Assembly (NCBI GenBank): GCA_023388255.1
Contig: JAEWGO010000011.1
Location: forward strand, 1-64,000
Length of the DNA stretch: 64,000 bases
Reading direction: 5' to 3'
Origin: Pseudomonadota bacterium
GTDB taxonomy: Bacteria > Pseudomonadota > Gammaproteobacteria > Xanthomonadales > Rhodanobacteraceae
In this document: positions 43,242 through 51,532 of the stretch, one piece after another
Layout: each line of letters begins with the position of its first letter
Numbering within the stretch: position 1 is the stretch's first letter
Made by a program: the position numbers and the translations under genes
Notes under the pieces: model-generated
Seen by the model: only the letters and a program-made list of their open reading frames with translations
Database searches by the model: none
Told to the model about the DNA's origin: nothing

Positions 43242-43351
43242 GCGTCCGATCCAGAAGCGTGGCCAAGGATCGCCGCCGCCAAACCATCCGAGAACGCGCT
43301 GCGCGGACCCGTACAACTCGACTTGGTCCGCACGATCCTGCGCGGATCGCG

Positions 43352-43789
43352 CTAGTTGATCCTGTAGAAATTGTGCGCGCCGATCGTCGCCAGCGGCGGT
43401 CCCTTGATCCATCCCGGATACGACGATTCCGCCAACACGAAGTGGTCCGCATCCGGTACCACGAACTTGCGCTGCTCGCGCGGCAACGTCCACATCGCGA
43501 TTGCACGATCGGCGACCTGCCATGCCCTGCGCCACGCGCCCGGATTGCTCAGCATGTAGTTCGCGTTCGTCGTCGACGTGGCGAACTGTCCCGGTGCCCG
43601 TACCACGTCGCATACGCTGCTGCCCCAGCGACCTGTTTCGCGGCGGCGCATCGCCACCTCGGCGACTGCCATCTGCCCCACCTGCGATTCGCTGCGCGCT
43701 TCGAGGTATACCGTCGTCGCCAGACACACTTCGTCCGACATCGGCTGCGGCAGGCTTGAAGCGAGCCACAGAAGGAATGCAAGTTTCAT
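43352..43789 (-). CDS. Cell-wall hydrolase (SleB/Hydrolase_2 family)
   Basis: A 145-residue exported hydrolase. A short signal peptide (about 1-16: MKLAFLLWLASSLPQP) precedes the SleB-like domain: CLATTVYLEARSESQVGQMA with the family glutamate, then a mid segment AEVAMRRRETGRWGSSVCDV, and DADHFVLAESSYPGW with AHNFYRIN near the end. Such enzymes cleave peptidoglycan glycan strands. ATG 43789 is preferred over the extension to 43810. It converges on the lipoprotein gene and has no further operon partner. Confidence 0.86.
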   Translation of the reverse strand: MKLAFLLWLASSLPQPMSDEVCLATTVYLEARSESQVGQMAVAEVAMRRRETGRWGSSVCDVVRAPGQFATSTTNANYMLSNPGAWRRAWQVADRAIAMWTLPREQRKFVVPDADHFVLAESSYPGWIKGPPLATIGAHNFYRIN

Positions 43790-44262
43790 CGTGCTACCAC
43801 CTCTTCTCATTCACGATGGCGCGACACGCGGCGCGAACTTCGCGTGAGAGCGAGATGCGTCCGCCGCGAATTCCGCACGACGCGCTCGATTGCGCCGTTG
43901 GTGCCCACCATCGATGTGATTGAAAGCTGTGACGTGCGCGCGAAAAGATCCGCGCTGGACAACGCCTGCGTCGGTTGCGTCTGCCACCCCGGCAGTCGTC
44001 CCGACATCGATACAGCGTGCCGCTGCTCCGTTGCAGCGGCATCGATCGCGGCGTCCGTTCGACTGCGGCGCGATCATGATGATTCGACGTACACAAAAAC
44101 GCCCTGACTGAGCAGGGCGTTGGAGAAGACTACGCGATCGAGGCGCGCGTGTCGCTGAATGGGGGAACTTCGTTCAGTTTCCCGTAAGCAAGCCTCTGAT
44201 CGTGCTTGTTGCGGTTTTTCGTTGAAGGCTGTTGGTGATGCGTACGGTACAAGTATACGTAT
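43790..44262. other. Intergenic region between hydrolase and ygfZ
   Basis: About 470 bases without a supportable gene; the short frames are shadows with high arginine content. It holds the ygfZ terminator at 44095-44121 and presumably the hydrolase promoter. Confidence 0.55.
44095..44121 (-). terminator. Rho-independent terminator for ygfZ
   Basis: On the minus strand AACGCCCTG and CAGGGCGTT form a nine-pair stem around CTCAGT, followed by a run of T (complement of 44095-44099). It lies about 140 bases after the ygfZ stop. Confidence 0.8.
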
Positions 44263-45099
44263 TCACTTTATCAATTCCTCCACTGTTTCCCCTGTGGCGG
44301 TCGAACAGCCGGACTCGAGCGCTTGCAGACGCGACAGCACGGCAAGTGCAACGCTTTCGTTCGCGGCGGTGGTGACGCCGTACAGAATCCGGCCAATGCT
44401 TCTGCCGGTGTCGTCGACGATTGCCGTGCCTTGGGGTGCCTGCGCTGCGTGGATGCGCAGTCGATGCGGCCGATACTTGTTGCCGCCGCGAAAGTGAAGG
44501 CGTGCGACGATTTCCTGCCCCGGATAGCAGCCTTTGTTGAAAGCGATCGCGCCGACGCGTTCAAGATCGAGCGCCTGCGCAACGAACTCGCCGGCAAGTT
44601 CGGGGGCGAGCAATGGCAGTCCGTTCTCGATGTCGGCGAGTCGCCAACGGTGCAGTGCTTCGGTATCCGGAAACGCATCCGTTGTCGGAGCGAGCCACGC
44701 AACTCGATCCGGCGTGCCGGGTTGCATCAAGGCAACGCCTTCCGCGTGAACGATGACCTGATGCGGCTTCGGCATCTGCGTCAGCTCGGCAGCTTCAAGC
44801 GTGTGCAACATCCAGCTTCGCGTTTCGAGCTTCACGGCGGCGCGCATCACGTAGCGCGCGAGTTCCGCGCGCATCGTGTCGGCGCCACCAAGCGGTAGCC
44901 AGGCGAACAGTGTCGATGGTTCCGCGCGCAGCAACGCGAAGAAATTGCGCACGCGGCCCTGCGCGTCGAGCCATGCGCTCCATTGCCAGTCGCCGAGCGC
45001 GAGCGAGTTCACGTCGCTGCAGAATTGCGCGTGCGCGAACGCGGAGGCGTCGGCGCCTTGGAGAACGAGCAGCTCGGCAGCGCAAAGCGGAGTTGGCAT
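44263..45099 (-). CDS. ygfZ: YgfZ, folate-binding Fe-S cluster repair protein
   Basis: YgfZ (278 residues) is a GcvT-like tetrahydrofolate-binding protein involved in Fe-S cluster assembly and repair. The family motif KGCYPGQEIVARLHFRG is present, with the conserved reactive cysteine (about residue 191). Other folate-fold pieces are WLDAQGRVRNFFALLR and DIENGLPLLAPELAGEF. I chose ATG 45099; an opening to 45366 has no homology. It is divergent from the succinate dehydrogenase gene group, which fits its role with Fe-S enzymes. Confidence 0.93.
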   Translation of the reverse strand: MPTPLCAAELLVLQGADASAFAHAQFCSDVNSLALGDWQWSAWLDAQGRVRNFFALLRAEPSTLFAWLPLGGADTMRAELARYVMRAAVKLETRSWMLHTLEAAELTQMPKPHQVIVHAEGVALMQPGTPDRVAWLAPTTDAFPDTEALHRWRLADIENGLPLLAPELAGEFVAQALDLERVGAIAFNKGCYPGQEIVARLHFRGGNKYRPHRLRIHAAQAPQGTAIVDDTGRSIGRILYGVTTAANESVALAVLSRLQALESGCSTATGETVEELIK

Positions 45100-45257
45100 G
45101 GGATATGGATAGCGAGATTCGGAGCGGCACTCTAGCATCGCCGAGCGCGGCAACCGTTCGCGGGTGGCTTCCAGGCGCACCTCGAAAGCGCCGGTGTGGC
45201 CATCGTCGTGGTTGTGTCCATGCGCGACTGGGTTTAACCTTTGCGCCGCATCGCACC

Positions 45258-45428
45258 ATGTCCGAATCCAGACTTCCCGCCATCGCAGAACCGACGACGC
45301 CAACCGCGCCGGGTGTTCCGGTGGACGTACCGGCGAAGCCTGCGGGCGATGACGCGGCGCGCGCACCGGAGCTTGATCCGACGCGCTACGGGGATTGGGA
45401 AAAGAACGGCCGCTGCATCGATTTTTGA
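45258..45428 (+). CDS. DUF1674 protein, SDHAF4-type succinate dehydrogenase assembly factor
   Basis: A 56-residue protein. The C-terminal 18 residues (LDPTRYGDWEKNGRCIDF) are the DUF1674 signature of SDHAF4, which protects and matures the flavinated SdhA subunit. The first 35 residues are Pro/Ala-rich and probably disordered. It lies immediately before sdhC. ATG 45258 opens the protein; the longer frame from 44910 is a shadow of ygfZ. A possible promoter is TTGTGT (45212) with TTAACC (45234). Confidence 0.9.
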   Translation: MSESRLPAIAEPTTPTAPGVPVDVPAKPAGDDAARAPELDPTRYGDWEKNGRCIDF

Positions 45429-45491
45429 TGCCGTTCTGCGCGTCGGCGCGGAGTATGGCAGCGGCACCACCAACGTCAGCACGAGCCAGCC

Positions 45492-45887
45492 ATGCCAGCC
45501 ACCGCGCGACCTCTTTCGCCGCACCTCTCGATCTACCGCTGGCAGATCCAGATGGTCACTTCGATCCTGCATCGTGCCACCGGCATCGCGCTGGCGGCGG
45601 GGTCGATTCTGCTCGTCGTCGCATTGCTCGCATTGGCCTCCGGCCCGGATGCGTATGCCAAGGTCGCCGCGTTCTGCGGATCGTGGATCGGCACCGTGTT
45701 GTTGTTCGGCTGGACCTGGGCGCTGTCGTTCCACCTGCTCAACGGCATCCGTCATCTGCTGCAGGACACAGGCGCGGGCTATCTGCCGACGCAGTTCGTG
45801 CGCAACGGTTGGATCGTCTGCACTGGCAGTTTCGTGCTGACGGCGCTGGTCTGGGCCTGTGTCGTCATGCGCGGAGGTGCAGCATGA
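45492..45887 (+). CDS. sdhC: Succinate dehydrogenase cytochrome b556 subunit
   Basis: SdhC (131 residues) anchors succinate dehydrogenase in the membrane and helps hold heme b and the quinone. Typical N-terminus: RPLSPHLSIYRWQIQMVTSI followed by LHRATGIALA. The heme-ligand region is SFHLLNGIRHLLQD (histidine near residue 84). Three transmembrane helices are predicted. Its stop overlaps sdhD by four bases (ATGA). Confidence 0.97.
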   Translation: MPATARPLSPHLSIYRWQIQMVTSILHRATGIALAAGSILLVVALLALASGPDAYAKVAAFCGSWIGTVLLFGWTWALSFHLLNGIRHLLQDTGAGYLPTQFVRNGWIVCTGSFVLTALVWACVVMRGGAA

Positions 45888-46273
45888 ACAACACGAAATT
45901 CCGTACCCCGCTGAAGATCGCGCTGGGGCTTGGCTCTGCCAAATCCGGTGCGCACCATTTCATCGTGCAGCGGGTGACCGCGGTCGCTCTCGCAATGCTT
46001 GCCTTCTGGTTCGTTTGGACTGTGCTCGACTTGTTGCACCTCGACTATCTCGGTGCGCATGCGTTGATCGCGCAGCCGTGCAATTCGGTGCTGATGCTCT
46101 CGTTCGTCGTTGCGTTGTTCTGGCACGCGCAGCTGGGTCTGCAAGTCGTGATCGAGGATTACGTGCATACACCGGGACTTGCGCTGGTATCGCAGATCGC
46201 GGTGAAGTTCCTCTGTTTCCTCGGTGCCGCGGCCAGTGTGCTTGCGGTGATCCGTATCGCACTCCAAGGCTGA
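45884..46273 (+). CDS. sdhD: Succinate dehydrogenase membrane anchor subunit D
   Basis: SdhD (129 residues) is the second membrane anchor, with three helices. The N-terminus (GSAKSGAHHFIVQRVTAVAL) and the helix-2 motif FWHAQLGLQVVIEDYVH, with the heme histidine and the DY pair for quinone, match the family. ATG 45884 overlaps the sdhC stop; the longer frame from 45395 is a shadow. sdhA follows after three bases. Confidence 0.97.
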   Translation: MNNTKFRTPLKIALGLGSAKSGAHHFIVQRVTAVALAMLAFWFVWTVLDLLHLDYLGAHALIAQPCNSVLMLSFVVALFWHAQLGLQVVIEDYVHTPGLALVSQIAVKFLCFLGAAASVLAVIRIALQG

Positions 46274-46276
46274 CGA

Positions 46277-48064
46277 ATGGAAAGCTACAAGATCCAGGAG
46301 CACAAGGTCGACATCGTCGTCGTCGGCGCAGGTGGCGCGGGCCTTCGCGCTACCTTCGGCCTCGCAGCAACCGGCTTGTCGACCGCTTGCATCACGAAGG
46401 TGTTTCCCACGCGTTCGCACACAGTTGCCGCGCAAGGTGGCATCTCGGCTGCGCTCGGCAACATGGGGCCTGACGACTGGCGTTTCCACTTCTACGACAC
46501 GATCAAGGGTTCGGACTGGCTCGGCGACCAGGACGCGATCGAGTACATGTGCAAGGAGGCGGCCGCCGCGATCATCGAACTCGAGCACTACGGCGTGCCG
46601 TTCTCGCGCACCGACGAAGGCAAGATCTACCAGCGTCCGTTCGGCGGCATGACTACGGATTACGGCAAAGGCGTCGCACAACGTACCTGTGCCGCGGCCG
46701 ACCGCACCGGCCACGCCATCCTGCACACGCTGTACCAGCAATCGCTCAAGCACGACGCGCGTTTCTTCATCGAATACTTCGCGCTGGATTTGATCTTCGA
46801 CGAGGAAGGCGTCTGCCGCGGCGTGCTCGCGCTCGACATGAGCGAAGGCACGCTGCACCTGTTCCGCTCGCACGGCGTAGTGCTCGCGACAGGAGGCTAC
46901 GGCCGTGCGTATTTCAGCGCGACCTCCGCGCACACTTGTACCGGCGACGGCGGTGGACTCGCGTTGCGCGCCGGCCTGCCGATGCAGGATATGGAGTTCG
47001 TGCAGTTCCATCCGACCGGCATTTATGGTTCGGGCTGCCTGATCACCGAGGGTTCGCGCGGCGAGGGCGGATATCTGACGAACTCGAAGGGCGAGCGATT
47101 CATGGAGCGCTATGCGCCGAACGCGAAGGATCTCGCCTCGCGCGACGTCGTCTCGCGCTCGATGACGATCGAGATCCGCGAAGGCCGCGGCGTCGGCGAG
47201 CATCAGGACCACATCAACCTGAACCTGATGCATCTCGGCGCCGACGTGCTGCACGAGAAGCTGCCGGGCATTTCCGAATCCGCGCGCATTTTCGCCGGCG
47301 TGGACGTGACCAAGCAGCCGATCCCCGTGATACCGACCGTGCACTACAACATGGGCGGCATTCCGACCAACTACCATGGCGAGGTCGTGCGCAAGGTCGG
47401 CAACGATCCGGACGCCATCGTGCCGGGCCTGTACGCGATCGGTGAAGCCGCCTGCGTATCGGTGCATGGCGCAAACCGCCTCGGTTCGAACTCGCTGCTC
47501 GACCTCGTCGTGTTTGGCCGCGCGGTCGCGCAGCGCTGCCAGGCGACGATCAAGCCGGGCCAGTCGCACAAGGACCTGCCGGCATCGATCTGCGACAAGG
47601 CACTCGGCAATCTCGATCGCTTGCGCCATGCGAGTGGTTCCACGCCGACTGCCGAGATCCGCATGTCGATGCAGAAGACGATGCAGGCCGATGCCGCCGT
47701 GTTCCGCACCGCCCAGACGTTGCAGGAAGGCTGCGCGAAGATGGACAAGGTGTTCGCCTCGTTCGAGGACGTGCGCGTGTCCGACCGTTCACTGGTGTGG
47801 AATTCCGATCTCATCGAGACGCTGGAACTGCAGAACCTGCTCTACAACGCGGTTGCCACGATCAACTCGGCTGAACAACGCCACGAAAGTCGCGGTGCGC
47901 ACGCGCGCGAGGATTTCCCGGATCGCGACGACGCGAACTGGATGAAGCACACGCTGGTGAACGTCGATGACAAGGGCAGGTGCGCGTTCGATTTCCGGCC
48001 GGTGCACATGAGCACGCTGACGACGGACGTGGAACCGGTACCGCCGAAGAAGCGGGTGTACTGA
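46277..48064 (+). CDS. sdhA: Succinate dehydrogenase flavoprotein subunit
   Basis: SdhA (595 residues) oxidises succinate to fumarate. The dinucleotide motif VVVGAGGAGLRA sits at about 15-26 and the covalent FAD histidine is H48 in RSHTVAAQGG. The capping domain and catalytic arginine region (SRSMTIEIREGRG), HYNMGGIPTNY and GANRLGSNSLLDLVVFGR are all present, and length is normal. It is followed by a 106-base spacer before sdhB containing a small GCTTCC/GGAAGC hairpin. Confidence 0.98.
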   Translation: MESYKIQEHKVDIVVVGAGGAGLRATFGLAATGLSTACITKVFPTRSHTVAAQGGISAALGNMGPDDWRFHFYDTIKGSDWLGDQDAIEYMCKEAAAAIIELEHYGVPFSRTDEGKIYQRPFGGMTTDYGKGVAQRTCAAADRTGHAILHTLYQQSLKHDARFFIEYFALDLIFDEEGVCRGVLALDMSEGTLHLFRSHGVVLATGGYGRAYFSATSAHTCTGDGGGLALRAGLPMQDMEFVQFHPTGIYGSGCLITEGSRGEGGYLTNSKGERFMERYAPNAKDLASRDVVSRSMTIEIREGRGVGEHQDHINLNLMHLGADVLHEKLPGISESARIFAGVDVTKQPIPVIPTVHYNMGGIPTNYHGEVVRKVGNDPDAIVPGLYAIGEAACVSVHGANRLGSNSLLDLVVFGRAVAQRCQATIKPGQSHKDLPASICDKALGNLDRLRHASGSTPTAEIRMSMQKTMQADAAVFRTAQTLQEGCAKMDKVFASFEDVRVSDRSLVWNSDLIETLELQNLLYNAVATINSAEQRHESRGAHAREDFPDRDDANWMKHTLVNVDDKGRCAFDFRPVHMSTLTTDVEPVPPKKRVY

Positions 48065-48170
48065 CGAACGCCATTTCGTGTGCCGTGCTTCCCGTTTGCG
48101 CGGAAGCGCGCCATGAAAGTGCAGGTATCCCGCGCAGACACGCGGTTCGAAGTCGATAGTCGAGGCAAAC

Positions 48171-48956
48171 GTGGCTGAATTTACGTTACCCAAGAACTCC
48201 AAGATCAAGGCGGGCAAGCATTTTCCGGCCAAGGCGGAAGCAAAGAACCTCCGCACCTTCCGCGTTTACCGCTGGAGTCCGGACGACGGCGAGAATCCGC
48301 GCGTCGATACCTACGACATCGACATGTCGACCTGCGGGCCGATGGTTCTCGACGCTCTGATCAAGATCAAGAACGAGATCGATCCGACGTTGACGTTCCG
48401 CCGTTCCTGCCGCGAGGGCATCTGCGGTTCGTGCGCGATGAACATCGACGGCACCAACACGCTGGCCTGCACCAAGGCGATCGCCGATTGTGCTTCCGGT
48501 GACGTCAAGATCAATCCGCTGCCGCACATGGCGGTGGTCAAGGATCTGGTGCCCGACCTCACGCATTTCTACGCCCAGTACGCGTCGATCAAGCCGTGGA
48601 TCCGCACCGAGACGCCGCCGCCACCGGATCGGGAGCGGCTGCAGTCGAAGGAGGATCGCGCCAAGCTCGACGGCCTCTACGAATGTATCCTGTGTGCCTG
48701 CTGCACGACTTCGTGTCCGAGTTACTGGTGGAACAGCGACCGCTACCTCGGGCCCGCGGTGCTGCTGCAGGCGTACCGGTGGATCGTCGACTCGCGCGAC
48801 GAAGACACGGGCGCACGCCTCGATGAACTCGAGGATCCGTTCAAGCTGTATCGCTGCCACACGATCATGAATTGCGCTCGGACCTGCCCGAAAGGCCTGA
48901 ATCCGGCCAAGGCGATCGCCGAGACGAAGAAGCTCATCGCCGAACGCGTGGTCTGA
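48171..48956 (+). CDS. sdhB: Succinate dehydrogenase iron-sulfur subunit
   Basis: SdhB (261 residues) carries three Fe-S clusters linking SdhA to quinone. The [2Fe-2S] site uses C80, C85, C88 and C100 (SCREGICGSCA, TLACTK). The [4Fe-4S] and [3Fe-4S] sites are in CILCACCTTSCPSYWW and CHTIMNCARTCPKGLNP. It starts with GTG 48171 behind GAGG. The MAPEG gene begins a few bases after the stop. Confidence 0.97.
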   Translation: MAEFTLPKNSKIKAGKHFPAKAEAKNLRTFRVYRWSPDDGENPRVDTYDIDMSTCGPMVLDALIKIKNEIDPTLTFRRSCREGICGSCAMNIDGTNTLACTKAIADCASGDVKINPLPHMAVVKDLVPDLTHFYAQYASIKPWIRTETPPPPDRERLQSKEDRAKLDGLYECILCACCTTSCPSYWWNSDRYLGPAVLLQAYRWIVDSRDEDTGARLDELEDPFKLYRCHTIMNCARTCPKGLNPAKAIAETKKLIAERVV

Positions 48957-48967
48957 GGCACGTGCCG

Positions 48968-49387
48968 ATGGACGCGCGCGCGATTTTCTGGCCGGCCGTC
49001 GCGCTTGCGCTGCTGACGTTCGTCGTTTGGATCCGCATGTTCTTCGTGCGTGTCGGAGAGATGCGCCGCCTGCGCATCCACCCGCAAGCGGTTGCGACCT
49101 CGTCGCAAGCCGCGCAGCGCTTTGTCGATACGCGTGTCGCGGACAACTTCCGCAACCTGTTCGAGCTTCCGGTGTTGTTCTACGCGGCGCTCGGCATCGC
49201 CTTTGCGATCGGCGCGGTCGACCTGCCGGCGCTGGTGCTGGCATGGTTGTTCGTCGCCTTGCGCGTGCTGCACAGCCTGATCCAGTGCAGCTACAACCGG
49301 GTCATGCACCGTTTTCGGGCTTATGCTGCCGGTGGCTTCGTGCTCTGGGCGCTGTGGGGCTGGCTCGTCTGGCACCTGTGGCGATGA
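48968..49387 (+). CDS. MAPEG-family membrane protein
   Basis: A 139-residue protein with four hydrophobic helices and the MAPEG pattern: RRLRIHPQA near residue 34, NFRNLFELPVLFYA (helix 2) and LRVLHSLIQCSYNRVMHRFR (helix 3). Eukaryotic MAPEG members act in glutathione or eicosanoid metabolism; bacterial roles are mostly unknown. It sits between sdhB and sdhE and its stop overlaps sdhE by four bases, so it belongs to the operon by position. A GTG at 48962 is a possible alternative start. Confidence 0.85.
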   Translation: MDARAIFWPAVALALLTFVVWIRMFFVRVGEMRRLRIHPQAVATSSQAAQRFVDTRVADNFRNLFELPVLFYAALGIAFAIGAVDLPALVLAWLFVALRVLHSLIQCSYNRVMHRFRAYAAGGFVLWALWGWLVWHLWR

Positions 49388-49626
49388 GCGTGGAAGCGCG
49401 CCTGCGCTGGCGTGCTCGTCGCGGCACGCGCGAGCTCGATGCGATGCTCGGTTGGTGGCTGGATGATCGCTATCCGCTGGCCGACGCCGGACGGCGTGCC
49501 GACTTCGATGCCTTGCTCGATTGCCCCGACCCGGATCTGTGGGACTGGTTGACCGGCCATCTCGTGCCGAGCGATCCACGCTTCGCCGCGATCATCGATG
49601 AAATCCGCGCCTACCATCGCGTTTGA
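49384..49626 (+). CDS. sdhE: SdhE, FAD assembly factor for succinate dehydrogenase
   Basis: SdhE (80 residues; YgfY/SDHAF2 family) promotes covalent flavinylation of SdhA. The key motif RRGTRELDAMLG (residues 12-23), containing the RGxxE site, is present, followed by LDCPDPDLWDWLTGH. It overlaps the MAPEG gene by four bases and the next gene by 29 bases in another frame. Confidence 0.94.
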   Translation: MSVEARLRWRARRGTRELDAMLGWWLDDRYPLADAGRRADFDALLDCPDPDLWDWLTGHLVPSDPRFAAIIDEIRAYHRV

Positions 49627-50023
49627 CTACCGCCCGTCGCGCTGGATCGGCGCTGCGGCAGTCTTGGTGAGTGTCTGTGCGGTTCTGGCTCCATGGCTGA
49701 GCGGTTTGCCGCCGGTCGCTGGCGCATCGCTGTCGCTGGCGGCGCTGATGTTTGCCGCGCTGGTGCTGCGGCGCTTCTGGCAGCCACCAATCCGGCGCGT
49801 CGCATTCCGTGCATCCGGCTGGATGCTGGTCGATGCGGACGGAGCAGAACTCCCTGCGCTGCTCGAATCGCATGCGCATCTCGGCGTGCTGCTCGTGCTC
49901 GGATTCCGCCATGCATCGCGGGCACGCTTTCATGCACTGCTGGCGCCGGACAATCTCGACGCCGGCACACGCCGTCGGCTGATCGTGCTGCTCTCGCGCG
50001 CCGAAGTCGTACAGGCCGCATAG
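49598..50023 (+). CDS. YgfX/CptA-like membrane protein
   Basis: A 141-residue protein with two closely spaced N-terminal helices (about 17-57: WIGAAAVLVSVCAVLAPWL, GASLSLAALMFAALVLRRFW) and a cytoplasmic domain (VAFRASGWMLVDADGAEL, then FRHASRARFHALLAPDNLDA). This layout and its place right after sdhE match YgfX (CptA), which in enterobacteria pairs with SdhE (CptB). The start overlaps the sdhE 3' end. Sequence similarity is loose, so the family call is moderate. Confidence 0.75.
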   Translation: MKSAPTIAFDYRPSRWIGAAAVLVSVCAVLAPWLSGLPPVAGASLSLAALMFAALVLRRFWQPPIRRVAFRASGWMLVDADGAELPALLESHAHLGVLLVLGFRHASRARFHALLAPDNLDAGTRRRLIVLLSRAEVVQAA

Positions 50024-50120
50024 CGTTTCTCGCTTGCCGGCGCGCAGCGCTTGCGGCACTCTCGCCGCGGTTCGCGGTCGCAGTCATGCCGTGGCTGCCC
50101 GACAAGGAATCGACGTCCGC

Positions 50121-51365
50121 ATGTTCCGCCCTCTCGAAGTCTTCATCGGCCTGCGCTACACGCGCGCCAAGCGGCGCAATCACTTCATTTCGTTCATCTC
50201 GCTGGTGTCGATCCTCGGCATCGCGGTCGGCGTGACCGCGCTGATCACGGTGATCTCGGTGATGAACGGCTTCGACAAGGAACTGAAGGAGCGCATCCTC
50301 GGCATGGTCTCGCACGCGACCATCGAGGGCGTCGACGAGACCGTGCGCGACTGGCCGGCTGCGCTCAAGCTGGCGGATGCGAACCCGCACGTGCTCGGTG
50401 CGGCACCCTATGTCGAACGTCAGGCGATGCTGCAGGGCACGCGTGTCAGTGGCGCCATCATCCGCGGCGTGATGCCGGACCTTGAGCCGAAGGTATCCGA
50501 CGTCGACCAGCACATGCGCAAGGGCAAGCTCGATGACCTCGTCGCCGGTACGTTCGGCATCGTGCTTGGCAGCGAACTGGCGATGACGCTCGGTGTCGAT
50601 GTCGGCGACCGCGTCACCGTGTTCGCGCCGGAATTCAGCGCGACGCCGATCGGCGCGATACCGCGCATGAAGCGCTTTACCGTGGTGGGCGTGTTCGAGG
50701 TCGGCATGCAGGAATACGACTCCGGCCTTGCACTGGTGAACATGCACGATGCCGAGACCTTGTACCGGCTCGACGGCCCGACGGGCATCCGTCTCAAGCT
50801 CGACGACATGTTCCAGGCGTATCCGATCGGCCGCGATCTGGCGCGCACGCTGGGTAGCCAGTACTACCGCATCACTGACTGGATGCAGGGTCACAGCAAT
50901 TTCTTCAAGGCGGTGGCGATGGAGAAGAAGGTGATGTTCCTGATCCTCTCGCTGATCGTGGCGGTCGCGGCGTTCAATCTGGTTTCCACCTTGGTCATGC
51001 TGGTGCAGGACAAGCAGGCCGATATCGCGATCCTGCGCACGCTCGGCCAGAGTCCGCGCAGCATCATGGGCACGTTCATGGTGCAGGGCGTGCTCGTCGG
51101 CACGCTCGGCATCGCACTGGGCGTCCTGTTCGGCGTGCTGCTGTCGCTGAATCTGTCCGCGATCGTGCACTGGATCGAGCAGACCTTCCACGTGACTTTC
51201 CTGTCGCCCGATGTCTACTACATCAGCGAGCTGCCGAGTGACCTGCACTGGCCCGACGTCATCTGGATCACGATCACGGCGTTCGTTTTTTGCACGCTGG
51301 CCACACTGTATCCGGCGCGGCGCGCGGCGAAGACCGATCCGGCGGCGGCGCTGCGCTATGAATAG
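50121..51365 (+). CDS. lolC: Lipoprotein-releasing system permease (LolC/LolE family)
   Basis: A 414-residue inner-membrane subunit that extracts outer-membrane lipoproteins for LolA. N-terminus EVFIGLRYTRAKRRNHFISF and helix 1 (ISLVSILGIAVGVTALITVI) are typical. A large periplasmic domain (about 50-265) is followed by three C-terminal helices (FLILSLIVAVAAFNLVSTLV, LVGTLGIALGVLFGVLLSL, and a last one) and a FtsX-type ending. Whether it is LolC or LolE cannot be settled here, since only one permease is in the window. ATG 50121 gives the family N-terminus. Confidence 0.93.
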   Translation: MFRPLEVFIGLRYTRAKRRNHFISFISLVSILGIAVGVTALITVISVMNGFDKELKERILGMVSHATIEGVDETVRDWPAALKLADANPHVLGAAPYVERQAMLQGTRVSGAIIRGVMPDLEPKVSDVDQHMRKGKLDDLVAGTFGIVLGSELAMTLGVDVGDRVTVFAPEFSATPIGAIPRMKRFTVVGVFEVGMQEYDSGLALVNMHDAETLYRLDGPTGIRLKLDDMFQAYPIGRDLARTLGSQYYRITDWMQGHSNFFKAVAMEKKVMFLILSLIVAVAAFNLVSTLVMLVQDKQADIAILRTLGQSPRSIMGTFMVQGVLVGTLGIALGVLFGVLLSLNLSAIVHWIEQTFHVTFLSPDVYYISELPSDLHWPDVIWITITAFVFCTLATLYPARRAAKTDPAAALRYE

Positions 51366-51462
51366 CCATGCCTGCGAAAGGACATCGATGGAGCTGAGGT
51401 ATCGAACGGCGATCTGCGCGACCTCGGGCGCTCGCGGGCTTTCGCGCTTCGCTACCTCGATA

Positions 51463-51511
51463 CGAACGGTTCGGAGGTTGTGCGGGTTTCCTTCTCATCG
51501 TGCACCGTTCG
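51463..51511. repeat. Inverted repeat in the lolC-lolD spacer
   Basis: CGAACGGT (51463-51470) and ACCGTTCG (51504-51511) are perfect complements 33 bases apart. Further partly matching segments (GGTATCGAACGG at about 51400 and TCGATACGAACGG at about 51457) make the 166-base spacer repeat-like. It may be an extragenic palindrome or leader structure. The lolD start lacks a good ribosome site. Confidence 0.45.
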
Positions 51512-51532
51512 CTATTTACGATAGATGCTTCC

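Noticed and set aside
43790..44150. Several short frames upstream of the cell-wall hydrolase
   Set aside because: Short, arginine-rich, without ribosome sites; a small regulatory gene could not be supported.
45779..47629. 616-residue open frame antisense to sdhCDA
   Set aside because: Covers three certain genes on the other strand and has no recognisable fold or ribosome site.
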